From Enhydrobacter aerosaccus (GTDB lineage: Bacteria > Pseudomonadota > Alphaproteobacteria > Reyranellales > Reyranellaceae), in NCBI RefSeq assembly GCF_900167455.1, contig NZ_FUWJ01000013.1, positions 1-64,000 of the forward strand: a stretch of DNA of 64,000 nt. Direction: 5' to 3'. Below the pieces are notes generated by a model. That model was not told where the DNA came from. It saw only the letters and a list, made by a program, of their open reading frames with translations, and made no database searches. A program made the translations under genes and the position numbers. This document shows positions 43,122-52,138 of this stretch, one piece after another (the stretch's first letter is position 1; every line of letters starts with the position of its first letter).

Positions 43122-43841
43122 GTGAACAGGACTTTCATCGTCGAGCGCGGCTTCAATGGACCGCGCCTGTCTGGAAATGGCGGCTATGTCGGGGGCCGAC
43201 TGGCGCGGGAATTCGGCGGTGACCAACCGGTGGAGATCACGTTTCGCGCGCCGGTCCCTCTGGAAACCCCGATGTCCCTGCACCGAGTCGACGGCGCACT
43301 GCTGCTGCGCGACGGCGAGACCCTGATCTGCGAAGCGCGGGCGGGATCGGTGGATCATCTCACGCCACCGCCACCACCGAGCGACTGGCACGAGGTCGAG
43401 CGACGGGGCGAAGAAGGCGGCAGCCCCGAAGACAGCGACTTCCACTGGTGCATTGTCTGCGGTCGTGGCCGTCCGGTCGGCGATGGCTTGCGCGTCCTCG
43501 GGGCGTCGGGCCCCGGCGCCGGCCGTTCCCTCTCCTGCTACACGCCGCATGCGGCGCACGCCGACGCGACGGGGCGCATCCGGCCCGAGTTCGTGTGGGG
43601 AACGCTCGACTGCCCGGGTGCCTGGGCCGCGCAGGATCCCAGCGATTGGCGCCCCGCCCTCACCGGCCGGATGACCGCCAAGATCATCGATCCGCCCCGC
43701 GTGGGCGAGCGCTGTGCCGTGGTCGGCTGGAGACTTGGCACCGAAGGTCGCAAGCTCTATTCGGGCACGGCGCTCTACACCGAGAGTGGTCGGCTCTGCG
43801 CGCTCGGCCACTGCACCTGGATCGTGCTCAAGCCGGCTTAG
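43122..43841 (+). CDS. Acyl-CoA thioesterase-like double-hotdog protein
   Basis: 239 residues from a GTG at 43122, with GGAGGG 5 bases upstream. The first half NRTFIVERGFNGPRLSGNGGYVGGRLAREFGGDQPVEITFRAPVPL (in segments) and second half RMTAKIIDPPRVGERCAVVGWR are two hotdog-like units joined by a linker holding a CIVCGRGR motif. An FHWCIVCG Cys pair is unusual for thioesterases. Its TAG overlaps the TAA of the convergent gene by the bases TTAG. Function inferred only. Confidence 0.6.
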   Translation: MNRTFIVERGFNGPRLSGNGGYVGGRLAREFGGDQPVEITFRAPVPLETPMSLHRVDGALLLRDGETLICEARAGSVDHLTPPPPPSDWHEVERRGEEGGSPEDSDFHWCIVCGRGRPVGDGLRVLGASGPGAGRSLSCYTPHAAHADATGRIRPEFVWGTLDCPGAWAAQDPSDWRPALTGRMTAKIIDPPRVGERCAVVGWRLGTEGRKLYSGTALYTESGRLCALGHCTWIVLKPA

Positions 43842-45334
43842 CGATCGCGCACGAAGATCACGGCCTGGTCGTCACTGTAGGCCTGACGCCAACCCGGCAG
43901 GTGCGCCAGCAGGCGATTGGCGGGCTGGTCCTTGGCGAGAAAGGTCCAGGCAATGTTGTAGCGGTCGAGCAGCGCCTCGAGCGGCTCGTCGCCCCGCAGG
44001 TTCACGGCCTGGACATACTGTTTGATGAAGTCACCGCCGAACAGCTCGCCACGGCCGTCGATGAAGGTCGGGATGCCGGCACCGATCAGGAAACCGCCAT
44101 AGCCGTAGTGATTGAAGACGTTCCCCTTGATGCCGGCTTCGCGCACGAATTCGAGCGCGGCCGTCGGCGCCGTCGACTTCGGCGGCTCGATACCGCCGAA
44201 GCGCACCAGTCCGGCCCCGTAGAGAGCAATCAAGGCGACGGCGGTGAAAGTCGAGGCTGGCCCTGCCGGCCTGGCGAGAGCCGAGAACCGGCCTTTGGGC
44301 TCGGCATCCGGCCGCAAGGACGGCCATTGGCGGGTCAGAACCGGTGCAAGAACGAGGGGTGCCAGCATGGCCAGCAACTCGGCATTGCGGACGTAGCGCA
44401 GGAACAGGTGCAGTAATCCGATCACGATCAGCAAGCGGATCAAGGGCACCTTGAGGCCACGCGAAAGCGCGAGATAGGCGGCAACGAGCAGAATGACTTC
44501 CTGCGTCGGGATTTCCTGGAAGTTGGGCGACTTCCATTCCGAGATGGCGCTCAGCGCATCGCCGAGGCCGAAAATGCGCAGCGTGACCAGGATCGATTCC
44601 GGCCCATAAGGCGTCACGCAGGCGGCGACCAGCGAACCGACGCCGAACTTCGCCCAGCCGAAGAACAATGCCCGCCGCTCCGCCGCATCACACGCGCCGA
44701 CCAGGGCATCGAGACCGAGAGCCCCGGCCAGGACCAGGCCCAAGGTGAAGCCGCCATGCAGGTTCGCCCAGAACAGCATCGCGATCAGCAGGAAAGGATC
44801 AGGCGCACGCCGCTCCTCGACCGCCCGCACCAATCCGGCGACCCACCACAGCATGAAGAGGAAGGCGAGGACGTGCGGGCGCGACAGGAAATGCGGTGCC
44901 GTCATCGCAATCGCCGCGCCGGTGAACAGCAACGCAGGTAATGGTTTAAGATCGCGCAGCAGCAGTCGGAACATCAACGCGAAGCTCGCCGCCAACGCCG
45001 CCGCGCCGAGGACCACTACGCCGCCCCAGCCGCCGGCATCGTAGGCCGATGCCAGGATCACCTGGGACAACCATTCCTTGGCGATCCATGGCTGGCCAGT
45101 GAATGTAAAAGAGTAACTATCGACTGTAGGTACGTTTTGGTGCTGCAGAATCCAGTTCCCGACTGTGATATGCCAGTGGGTGTCCGGATCGCCGAGCAGC
45201 GGCACTCCCTTCAGGTTGGCAAGCCAGACGAAAACAACAAGCCCCAGCAGCAAGGGCCCGGAGAGCGCCCAAGGCGAGTGTGTTGACCGTACTCCCGCAT
45301 CAGGGGAGAGGGAGAGGCCGGAAGTAACGGCCAT
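43838..45334 (-). CDS. Polytopic membrane protein, GT-C-like
   Basis: 498 residues from the ATG at 45334 (CGGAG upstream). About ten membrane helices plus a periplasmic C-terminal domain (FNHYGYGGFLIGAGIPTFIDGRGELFGG). The first loop has GDPDTHWHITVGNWIL, reminiscent of the acidic loop in GT-C glycosyltransferases, though no second signature is clear. It has no neighbours of cell-envelope synthesis. The start-side leader is strikingly A/T-rich (45340-45400) and the codon use around PTVDSYSFTFTG is A/T-shifted. Confidence 0.6.
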   Translation of the reverse strand: MAVTSGLSLSPDAGVRSTHSPWALSGPLLLGLVVFVWLANLKGVPLLGDPDTHWHITVGNWILQHQNVPTVDSYSFTFTGQPWIAKEWLSQVILASAYDAGGWGGVVVLGAAALAASFALMFRLLLRDLKPLPALLFTGAAIAMTAPHFLSRPHVLAFLFMLWWVAGLVRAVEERRAPDPFLLIAMLFWANLHGGFTLGLVLAGALGLDALVGACDAAERRALFFGWAKFGVGSLVAACVTPYGPESILVTLRIFGLGDALSAISEWKSPNFQEIPTQEVILLVAAYLALSRGLKVPLIRLLIVIGLLHLFLRYVRNAELLAMLAPLVLAPVLTRQWPSLRPDAEPKGRFSALARPAGPASTFTAVALIALYGAGLVRFGGIEPPKSTAPTAALEFVREAGIKGNVFNHYGYGGFLIGAGIPTFIDGRGELFGGDFIKQYVQAVNLRGDEPLEALLDRYNIAWTFLAKDQPANRLLAHLPGWRQAYSDDQAVIFVRDR

Positions 45335-45502
45335 GGCAAAGCTCCGAAATAACTAAAAGAATGAAATTTATTGCTTTGATATACAACGATATTTGAACCA
45401 GCACCAGAGCCCGCCGATCGAAACGGCCGCAAAGCTGGTTCTGCGGCTAGACTGGCGAAGCGGGATTGACGGCCCGACAGGCGGATGATCGAGGAGGACG
45501 GC

Positions 45503-45889
45503 ATGGCGAGAGCGACGGCAAGCATCGGCACGACCAACTACGCGACGTCGATCACCACCGGACACCATCGACTCACAGCCGATGAAGGGCCGGAACTTGG
45601 CGGCAAGGACACGGGTCCCGCCCCTTATGACCTCCTGATCGCCGCCCTCGGTGCCTGCACGGTCATCACCTTGCGCATGTATGCCGAGCGCAAGAAGTGG
45701 CCGGTCGAGGCCGTCCATGCCGATGTCCATTTCGTCCGCGATGGCGACAGTCAGCGAATCGATCGCACGCTCCGGATCGAGGGCGCGCTCGACGACGAGC
45801 AGAGGAAGCGCATGGCAGATATCGCCGAGCGCACGCCGGTCACGCTGACCCTGAAGCGCGGCCTCGAGATCCGCACCACACTGGCTTGA
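45503..45889 (+). CDS. OsmC-family protein lacking the second redox cysteine
   Basis: 128 residues from the ATG at 45503 because GAGGAGG ends 5 bases upstream; an ATG at 45485 is possible. The OsmC fold is clear (GPAPYDLLIAALGACTVITLRMYA with Cys52), but the second motif, normally CPVHRTL, is Thr111-PVTLTLKRG. Without a resolving cysteine, peroxidase chemistry by the usual intramolecular disulfide is impossible. It lies 10 bases before a flavin-type LLM oxidoreductase in the same operon. Confidence 0.82.
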   Translation: MARATASIGTTNYATSITTGHHRLTADEGPELGGKDTGPAPYDLLIAALGACTVITLRMYAERKKWPVEAVHADVHFVRDGDSQRIDRTLRIEGALDDEQRKRMADIAERTPVTLTLKRGLEIRTTLA

Positions 45890-45899
45890 GGAGACGAAG

Positions 45900-46853
45900 A
45901 TGCAATTCGGATTCAGCGCCCCGACCGCAGGTCCTCTCTCCAGTGCCGACAACCTGACGAGGCTTGCGACCGGTGCCGAAGCGCTTGGTTACGACTACGC
46001 GACCTTCAGCGATCATGTGGTCATTCCGACCGACATCGAGGCTCGGTATCCCTACAGCGACACCGGTGAATTCAGCACCGCCGGCAACGGCGAGCGCAAC
46101 GAGCAGCTTATCGAAGTCGCCTTCGTGGCGGCACGGACCTCGCGGCTACGCCTCGTGACGTCGGTCATGGTCGTCCCGCACCGTCCGGCGGTACTGGCGG
46201 CCAAGCAGCTCGCCACGATCGACACTCTGTCCGGCGGCCGCGTCACCCTCGGTATCGGCGCAGGCTGGATGAGGGAAGAATTCGAAGCGATCGATGCGCC
46301 CGACTTCGACAAGCGCGGCAAGGTGACGGACGAGTATGTCGCCGCCTTCCGCGAGCTCTGGACCCAGGAGCATCCGCGCTTTTCCGGGACGTTCGTGAAG
46401 TTCGACAATATCGTCTTTGCGCCCAAGCCGGCGCAGAAGTCAGGCCTGCCGATCTGGGTCGGCGGCGAATCCGGGCCCGCCCTGCGGCGGACGGCGCGAC
46501 TCGGCGACGCCTGGTATCCGATCGGCAGCAATCCGACCTTTCCGCTCGACAGCCTCCGCCGCTTCCGGGCGGGCGTGGAGAAGCTGCACAAGCTGGCGGT
46601 CGAGGCGGGCCGCGACCCCAAGTCGATCGGGCTTGCTTTCCGGTTCCCGAAATACGGGTCCGCGCTCCCCGACAAGGCAGGCGACGGCGAACGCCGCCTC
46701 TTCTCCGGCTCAGGAGCGGCGATCGCGGCCGATGTGAAAGATCTGGCCGCAATCGGAGTCACCGCCATCGATCTCAGCTTCGGTGGCGCAACGGTCGCGG
46801 ACATGCTGGAAGAGATGAAGAGGTTCCGCGGCGAGGTGATGGCGAAGCTCTAG
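45900..46853 (+). CDS. LLM-class flavin/F420-dependent oxidoreductase
   Basis: 317 residues with GAGGAGACGAAG before the ATG. A luciferase-like TIM barrel: MQFGFSAPTAGPLSSADNL, EALGYDYATFSDHV, LRLVTSVMVVPHRPAVLAAKQLATIDTLSGGRVTLGIGAGWMREEFEA (in segments), a hallmark stretch of the F420-type group. Whether it uses FMN or F420 cannot be decided. Paired with the OsmC-like gene. Confidence 0.85.
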   Translation: MQFGFSAPTAGPLSSADNLTRLATGAEALGYDYATFSDHVVIPTDIEARYPYSDTGEFSTAGNGERNEQLIEVAFVAARTSRLRLVTSVMVVPHRPAVLAAKQLATIDTLSGGRVTLGIGAGWMREEFEAIDAPDFDKRGKVTDEYVAAFRELWTQEHPRFSGTFVKFDNIVFAPKPAQKSGLPIWVGGESGPALRRTARLGDAWYPIGSNPTFPLDSLRRFRAGVEKLHKLAVEAGRDPKSIGLAFRFPKYGSALPDKAGDGERRLFSGSGAAIAADVKDLAAIGVTAIDLSFGGATVADMLEEMKRFRGEVMAKL

Positions 46854-46863
46854 GCCGACACCG

Positions 46864-47577
46864 TCAACGCTGCTTCTTTTTCCATTCCTCGTAGTCGCGC
46901 TTGGCCTCCTCGCCGGCAACCGGGAACAGCCCCTTGAGGGGACGGCCACGCGCGACTTCGAACTCGGCGAACTCCTCATACTCGTAGGCCTTCACCGCTT
47001 CCTCGGCCACCGCTTCGACGAACTCGGGCGGTATGACCACCACCGCGTCGCGATCGCCGACGACGATGTCGCCCGGATAGACGGCAACACCGGCACAGGC
47101 GATCGGGAGCTGCAGGTCGACAGGCCGATGGGCGATCGGACTCGGCGGCGAGGAAGGGCGCCGATGATAGGCCGGTAACCCGGTCTTGAAGACGCCATTG
47201 GTATCGCGAAACCCGCCGTCGGTGACGATTCCGGCGGCACCGCGAGCCTTCAGCCGGCCGACATAGAGATCACCCGCCGAGGCCGCCCGGGAGTCGCCGC
47301 GCGAATCGATCATCAATACATGGCCGGGCGGACATTCCTCCATGGCCTGCGGCTGGACCATCGATCGGCTGGTCGAGGTCGGTCCGTCCTTGTCCTCGCG
47401 CGAGGGAATGAACCGCATGGTGAAGGCGATGCCCACCAGCGGTGGCTGCTCCGGACGCAACGGCCAGACGTCGAACAGTGTCATGCTGCGCAGGCCACGC
47501 CGGTTCAGCACGCCGGTAAGCGTTGAGGTGCCAACCCTGGTCAGCGCCTCGCGGAGATCCTTGGCGAGCTCGGCCAT
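46864..47577 (-). CDS. RraA-like / HMG-aldolase-family protein A
   Basis: 237 residues. GHVLMIDSRGDSRAASAGDLYVGRLKARGAAGIVTDGGFRDTNGV (in segments, about 86-129) is the RraA/HMG-aldolase active-site region, with Asp103, Arg124 and Asp125 in the GD...RD arrangement that binds a divalent metal and pyruvate moiety. The Lys/Glu-rich C-terminal tail (EEWKKKQR) is an extension. The gene starts 4 bases after the stop of a second RraA-like gene, so the two form an operon. Class II pyruvate aldolase or decarboxylase activity is inferred. Confidence 0.82.
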   Translation of the reverse strand: MAELAKDLREALTRVGTSTLTGVLNRRGLRSMTLFDVWPLRPEQPPLVGIAFTMRFIPSREDKDGPTSTSRSMVQPQAMEECPPGHVLMIDSRGDSRAASAGDLYVGRLKARGAAGIVTDGGFRDTNGVFKTGLPAYHRRPSSPPSPIAHRPVDLQLPIACAGVAVYPGDIVVGDRDAVVVIPPEFVEAVAEEAVKAYEYEEFAEFEVARGRPLKGLFPVAGEEAKRDYEEWKKKQR

Positions 47578-47581
47578 GTCC

Positions 47582-48304
47582 TCACCCCTTCTTCTGCGTA
47601 TAGGCGCCGCCCGAATTGGCCGCGCGGACTTCCGCCGCAGTCCTGGCCTTGCGGATATCCACGAGGCGACGCGCCTCGTCGTCGAGCATCGCCTTGGCGT
47701 TCTTCAATACCGCCTCGGCATGCTGGACCGGGAACTTGACCGCACCGTTCTCGTCCATGTGGATCAGGTCACCGGGAGCGACATCCATGCCACCGACCGA
47801 CACCGGAACGTTGACCGCCTGCACCGCCATCTCGCCATGGCCAGCCGTCACGCCGCCCAGCAGAAGCTGGAACTTCAGCTTGCGGATCGCATCGACGTCT
47901 CGCGACGGCCCGTTCGAGAGCATGCCGACGCAGCCGACCGCCATCATCGAGCTCACCATCATCTCGCCGGCGAGACCGGCCTTGTTGTGCAGTTCCGGCG
48001 GCCATTTCTGCTGGATCACCAGGATTGTCGGCTTCTTCATGGCGTCGAGCGCATCGACCACATCCATGAACGACAGCCGTCCCGAGAAATTTGGATCGGG
48101 CAGGCCATAGACGCAGGTCACGGCGTAGCCGATGGTCGCGCCCAATTCGGGATAGATGCAACGGATGGACGTGTCGGTGTACCAGTTCTCGGTCCAGGGA
48201 TTATAGAGGCCGAGACACAACGGGTTCTTCGGATAGGTCGCCACGACATTGGTGATTGTCGGCGTGTCGATCTTGCGCAGCTCGGCGAAGAGATCGTCGG
48301 ACAT
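47582..48304 (-). CDS. RraA-like family protein B (diverged)
   Basis: 240 residues. It keeps the fold (LDTPTITN-like start LRKIDTPTITNVVATYP, AGLAGEMMVSSMMAVGCVGMLSNGPSRDVDAI and GMDVAPGDLIHMDENGAVKFP), with Arg-Asp in place, but the GD partner is Gly-Glu-Met and the sequence is far from protein A. Two non-identical subunits or two successive activities are possible. It is upstream of protein A and divergent from the 2OG oxygenase, 124 bases away. Confidence 0.78.
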   Translation of the reverse strand: MSDDLFAELRKIDTPTITNVVATYPKNPLCLGLYNPWTENWYTDTSIRCIYPELGATIGYAVTCVYGLPDPNFSGRLSFMDVVDALDAMKKPTILVIQQKWPPELHNKAGLAGEMMVSSMMAVGCVGMLSNGPSRDVDAIRKLKFQLLLGGVTAGHGEMAVQAVNVPVSVGGMDVAPGDLIHMDENGAVKFPVQHAEAVLKNAKAMLDDEARRLVDIRKARTAAEVRAANSGGAYTQKKG

Positions 48305-48428
48305 CAGGTGCGTTTCTCCCGATTGAGTTGAGCGTCTGTTTTACCCCAATGGCCCGCTCCTTGCTCGTCAAAAGCCTTGCGCTTGACGAAACGCCGTATC
48401 GCCTGAACCCTTTCTCCAGGAGGCCACC

Positions 48429-49466
48429 ATGGGCACTGCCTCGGCTGCGTTTTCCGCCAGCTCCCCTGGCGACGAAATCCCGATCATCGACATCTCAGGT
48501 GTCCGGGCGGGAGACACCGAGGCGTTAGCGCGCTGCGCCCGGGCTTTGCAGCACGCTTATGAGGACGTCGGTTTCTGGTTCCTCGAGGGACACGGCATCC
48601 CGCAGCCACTGATCGATCGGGTCTATGCCGAGGTGGAGCGCTTCCACGCCCAGCCTCCGGCGGAGAAGATCAAGCTCAAGATCAACGAGCACAATATCGG
48701 CTATCTGGCGATCGGCGCCGCGACGACGCGGCATTCCGACGTGAGCACCAACAATCGCCCGAATTTGAACGAGGCCTTCTTCGTCAAGCGCGACCTGCCG
48801 CTCGACCACCCGGATGTCATTGCCAACAAGCGCTTCCGCGGCGCCAATCAGTGGCCTGCGAACCTGCCGGGATTCCGCGAGACGATCGTCGAATATTGCA
48901 CCGCAATGGAGCGACTCTCGCTCTCCATCCTGCCTATTTACGCCGTGGCTCTCGATCTGCCGCCCGACTACTTCAGCGAGGCCTTCCGGGAACCGCAATA
49001 TCAACTCCGCATGTCGCATTATCCCGACACGCCGCAACTGCAGCAGAACGAATATGGCCTCGCACCCCATGCCGATACGTCGTTCATGACGCTACTGGCC
49101 CCCAACAAAGTGCCGGGCCTGTCGCTGCGAACGGCCTCAAATCGCTGGATCGATGCACCGGCGATCGACGGAGCCTTCCTGGTCAACAGCGGCCAGATGC
49201 TCAACCGCTGGAGCAATGATCGCTTCCGCGCCACACCCCATCGGGTGATCAATCGGTCAGGCGGCGATCGCTACGCGATCCCCTTCTTCTTCGACTGCAC
49301 CATCGACTACGAGATGGTCTGCCTGCCGACATGCACCGGACCGGGAAATCCGCCCAAGTATGAACCGACGACATACATGAAGTTCGTCACGGCCTATCAA
49401 AGGGCCAACTACGACCATGTGCGCAACGCAGGGAGCACGGAGACGGGGACGGAGAAAGCTGGCTAG
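48429..49466 (+). CDS. Isopenicillin N synthase-like Fe(II)/2-oxoglutarate oxygenase
   Basis: 345 residues with CAGGAGG before the ATG. Iron ligands His214-x-Asp216 (APHADTSF) and His271 (TPHRVIN) are present, and Arg281 for 2-oxoglutarate in RYAIPFF, where the usual Ser two residues on is Ala. N-terminal DIOX_N region IPIIDISGVRAGD and HGIPQPLIDRV are typical. The fold hydroxylates or desaturates many small molecules. Divergent from the RraA-like pair, suggesting a joint catabolic pathway for a 2-oxo-acid-yielding substrate. Its TAG shares CTAG with the convergent hydrolase. Confidence 0.87.
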   Translation: MGTASAAFSASSPGDEIPIIDISGVRAGDTEALARCARALQHAYEDVGFWFLEGHGIPQPLIDRVYAEVERFHAQPPAEKIKLKINEHNIGYLAIGAATTRHSDVSTNNRPNLNEAFFVKRDLPLDHPDVIANKRFRGANQWPANLPGFRETIVEYCTAMERLSLSILPIYAVALDLPPDYFSEAFREPQYQLRMSHYPDTPQLQQNEYGLAPHADTSFMTLLAPNKVPGLSLRTASNRWIDAPAIDGAFLVNSGQMLNRWSNDRFRATPHRVINRSGGDRYAIPFFFDCTIDYEMVCLPTCTGPGNPPKYEPTTYMKFVTAYQRANYDHVRNAGSTETGTEKAG

Positions 49467-50335
49467 TCCCATTTGCGCGCCAGGAAGCGCAGGATGTCGC
49501 CGGTAAACTGGTCCGGCGCCTGAAGCATCGAAAAATGACTGACTTCTGGCTGAATCAGAAGCCCGGTTCGCGGGATCGCCCCCGCCATCAGCTCAGTGTT
49601 CTCGCGATGGATCGCCTCGTCATGATCGCCGTCGACGATCCATGTCGGGACCTTGATGCGGCCGAGATCGGATTCGGTCCAATGCGGCTGCGACTCCCAC
49701 ATATGGCTGATTTCCTCGAGGAATCGCTTGTAGTCCTTCGGCGTCGCCGATAGCGCCTCGTATTCCTTCTCTGCCCGGGCGATGAACTTGGTGAAGACCG
49801 GGCTCTTGGTCACATCCTTGACGCCGCTGGGATCGGAATTGGCCGCGAAGGCGAACAACCGCGAGACGCGCTCGGGGTGCTTCATGGCGATATCCAGCCC
49901 GATGATGGCACCGTCGCTCCAGCCGACGATCGCGGCCTTGTCGATCTTCAGATAGTCCATGAGACCGAGCACATCCGAAGCCATGAGATCATAGCCATAG
50001 GGTTCGGCATTGCGCGTACTGCGGCCGTGGCCGCGACTGTCCATGACGATGACCCGGTACTTGCGGGCCAGCGACGGAACCTGGCCGCCCCAGTAGTTGG
50101 CATTGGCCAGGCCGCCATGCAGGAGCACGACGGGCTCGCCGCCGCCAAACGTCGCGTACCAGATCGAGACGCCATTTACGGGCGCATGACCGCTCTGCTG
50201 AGCTGTCGGTAGGGTCGGCGTGTCCGGCAGGGTGAGCCAGCGCGGGGTCGACTGCGCGTTGGCGACCACCGCCGACGACACCAGCGCAAGGACAGCAACC
50301 GCGATTCCGACAGATCGGAGCCCGAGACGAATCAT
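49463..50335 (-). CDS. Exported alpha/beta hydrolase
   Basis: 290 residues with a signal peptide (1-28, ...VVANAQ) and GGAGG before the ATG. Motifs: VVLLHGGLANANYW oxyanion, nucleophile Ser140 in VGWSDGAIIG, Asp in IVDGDHDEAI and His in VSHFSML. It is a periplasmic esterase- or epoxide-hydrolase-like enzyme. Its stop overlaps that of the 2OG oxygenase on the other strand. Substrate unknown. Confidence 0.82.
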   Translation of the reverse strand: MIRLGLRSVGIAVAVLALVSSAVVANAQSTPRWLTLPDTPTLPTAQQSGHAPVNGVSIWYATFGGGEPVVLLHGGLANANYWGGQVPSLARKYRVIVMDSRGHGRSTRNAEPYGYDLMASDVLGLMDYLKIDKAAIVGWSDGAIIGLDIAMKHPERVSRLFAFAANSDPSGVKDVTKSPVFTKFIARAEKEYEALSATPKDYKRFLEEISHMWESQPHWTESDLGRIKVPTWIVDGDHDEAIHRENTELMAGAIPRTGLLIQPEVSHFSMLQAPDQFTGDILRFLARKWD

Positions 50336-50406
50336 TCTTCCCTCCGCTTTTGGGAGAAGAATAATGGCGACCTCCGCGGACGCTACGACGAAATCCGCAC
50401 AGCCGG

Positions 50407-51015
50407 CTACATTGGCGGGATCAGGCCGTTCCGACCGTAGGTGATACGCGGCGTGCTGATGCTGCCATCGGCCATCTTCTTGCCGGCGGAAATGAAGATC
50501 CCGACACCGGGCTTCAACTCGGCAGCATTGCCCATGTCGTAGGTCACCACCACGGTCTCCGGCGTGACGACAATCTTCTTCTCCCCGCCTTTGTATTTCA
50601 GCGTCAATGTCCGACCGTCGACACTGGTGACCGACTGCTCCACGCTGGCGTTGGTCATCGTGCTCTCGGGCTTCAGGTCCCAGGGGCGATGTCCCTCCCC
50701 CGTTCCGCGCATCGCCTCAGGGAAGATGTGGACCTCGACCGCCTTGAGGGTTCCGCTGGAGTCCGGCAACGCCGTCGCGCCGACAAACTGGCCGGGCTTG
50801 ATATCAGCCAGGCTCGCCTTGACCATGGCGGTGTAGATCGGCTTCTCGGTCATGACGACTTTCACCGTCTCGCCCTCACGGGATTTGACGATGAAGTTTC
50901 CAGGTTCGCTGACGCTCTCGATCGTGCCGCGCAGCCGCAGGGTCTCTTGAGCCAAGGACGGTGATGCCGCCGACAGGAGGGCAAGTCCGCCAAGAAGAAT
51001 TGAACGTCTCAGCAT
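50407..51015 (-). CDS. Exported beta-rich protein of unknown function
   Basis: 202 residues with a signal peptide (MLRRSILLGGLALLSAASPSLAQ). The mature protein has repeated beta strands (LRLRGTIESVSEPGNFIVKS, VKVVMTEKPIYTAMV, VDGRTLTLKYKGGEKKIVVTPE) of the OB-fold/DUF5666-like kind, a compact metal- or nucleic-acid-like fold in periplasmic proteins. No cysteines or catalytic residues stand out. It lies in an isolated minus-strand position beside a divergent Bug protein. Unnamed. Confidence 0.65.
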   Translation of the reverse strand: MLRRSILLGGLALLSAASPSLAQETLRLRGTIESVSEPGNFIVKSREGETVKVVMTEKPIYTAMVKASLADIKPGQFVGATALPDSSGTLKAVEVHIFPEAMRGTGEGHRPWDLKPESTMTNASVEQSVTSVDGRTLTLKYKGGEKKIVVTPETVVVTYDMGNAAELKPGVGIFISAGKKMADGSISTPRITYGRNGLIPPM

Positions 51016-51020
51016 TTTCC

Positions 51021-51092
51021 ATCACCCCGTTCGACTGCAGGCGACCAACTGTAGCGTACGCAGAGCGGATGCGATGCACACGAAGGGGTGAT
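51021..51092. promoter_or_regulatory. Inverted-repeat pair in the divergent Bug-protein gap
   Basis: ATCACCCC-g-TTCG (51021-51033) and CGAA-GGGGTGAT (51081-51092) are inverted copies 47 bases apart between divergent starts at 51015 and 51152. The size and location suit a repressor that loops or binds both promoters. No regulator gene is next to it. Confidence 0.3.
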
Positions 51093-51151
51093 CACGGCGC
51101 GACAAGTTCGATAAGGTGGCGAGAAGAAACAAACTTCGGGGAGAAAGCGCC

Positions 51152-52138
51152 ATGCGCTGTGTCGGAAAGCGAACCATAGTTTCCTTGCTGTGCGCAGCGC
51201 TCCTCGCACCGGCACTCGGCCAGACCGCTGAGGCGGCGGACTATCCCTCCCATCCCATCCGGCTCGTCGTTCCCTATGCCCCTGGCGGCGGTGCCGACGC
51301 CGTCGCCCGCATCGTCGCCAAGAAAGTCGGCGAGAGTATCGGCCAGGCCATCGTCATCGATAACAAGGGCGGTGCGGGCGCCATCGTCGGAACGGAAATC
51401 GTCGCCAAGGCCGAGCCGGACGGCTACACGCTTCTACTCGGCCAATCCGGTCCGATCTCCATCAATCCCGCCGTCTACAAGAGCTTGCCCTACGATCCGG
51501 TGAAGGATTTCGCGCCGGTGACGATGACGACATCCTACCCCTACATCCTCGTCGTCAACGCGGACCTGCCTGCCAAGACCCTGCAGGAGTTCGTCGCCCT
51601 GGCCAGAAGCAAGCCCGGCACCATGAACTATGGATCGACCGGCGTGGGTGCCGCCAATCACCTCGTTGCGGAGCTGTTCAACAGCAAGGCCGGACTCAAG
51701 ATGACCCATATCCCCTATCGCGGCACCGCGCTTGCCGTCGCCGATCTGGTGGCAGGTCAGTTGACGATGGTCTTCGGCGACCCGGTCAGCGTGCTGCCGC
51801 ATATCAAGTCCGGCAAACTGCGCGCGCTCGCCGTCACCACGCAACAACGGTCGCCCGTTGCCCCCGACGTGCCGACCGTCGCGGAGAGCGGCTATCCCGG
51901 CTTCGACGCCATCGCCTGGCACGGCATCCTGGCGCCCGCCAGGACACCGCCCGCGATCGTCGATCGCCTGAGCCAGGAGATCGCGAAGGCGTTGAACGAC
52001 CCGGAAACCAAAGCCTTGCTGGCGAACCAAGCCATGCAGCCGGTCGGCAACAGCCCGGCTGACTTCGCGGCCTTCATCCAGAAGGATATCGCGACCTGGA
52101 AGGCCGTGGCGCAGGCCGCGCACGTCACCGTGGAATAG
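51152..52138 (+). CDS. Bug/TctC-family periplasmic solute-binding protein
   Basis: 328 residues from the ATG at 51152 (GGGGAGAAA upstream). A signal peptide ends near AEAADYPSHP. Family signatures are PIRLVVPYAPGGGADAVARIV, VIDNKGGAGAIVG and EPDGYTLLLGQSG. It is distinct from the Bug protein at 14086. Its 3' end overlaps the convergent MmgE/PrpD gene by 14 bases. Ligand unknown; carboxylates are usual. Confidence 0.9.
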   Translation: MRCVGKRTIVSLLCAALLAPALGQTAEAADYPSHPIRLVVPYAPGGGADAVARIVAKKVGESIGQAIVIDNKGGAGAIVGTEIVAKAEPDGYTLLLGQSGPISINPAVYKSLPYDPVKDFAPVTMTTSYPYILVVNADLPAKTLQEFVALARSKPGTMNYGSTGVGAANHLVAELFNSKAGLKMTHIPYRGTALAVADLVAGQLTMVFGDPVSVLPHIKSGKLRALAVTTQQRSPVAPDVPTVAESGYPGFDAIAWHGILAPARTPPAIVDRLSQEIAKALNDPETKALLANQAMQPVGNSPADFAAFIQKDIATWKAVAQAAHVTVE

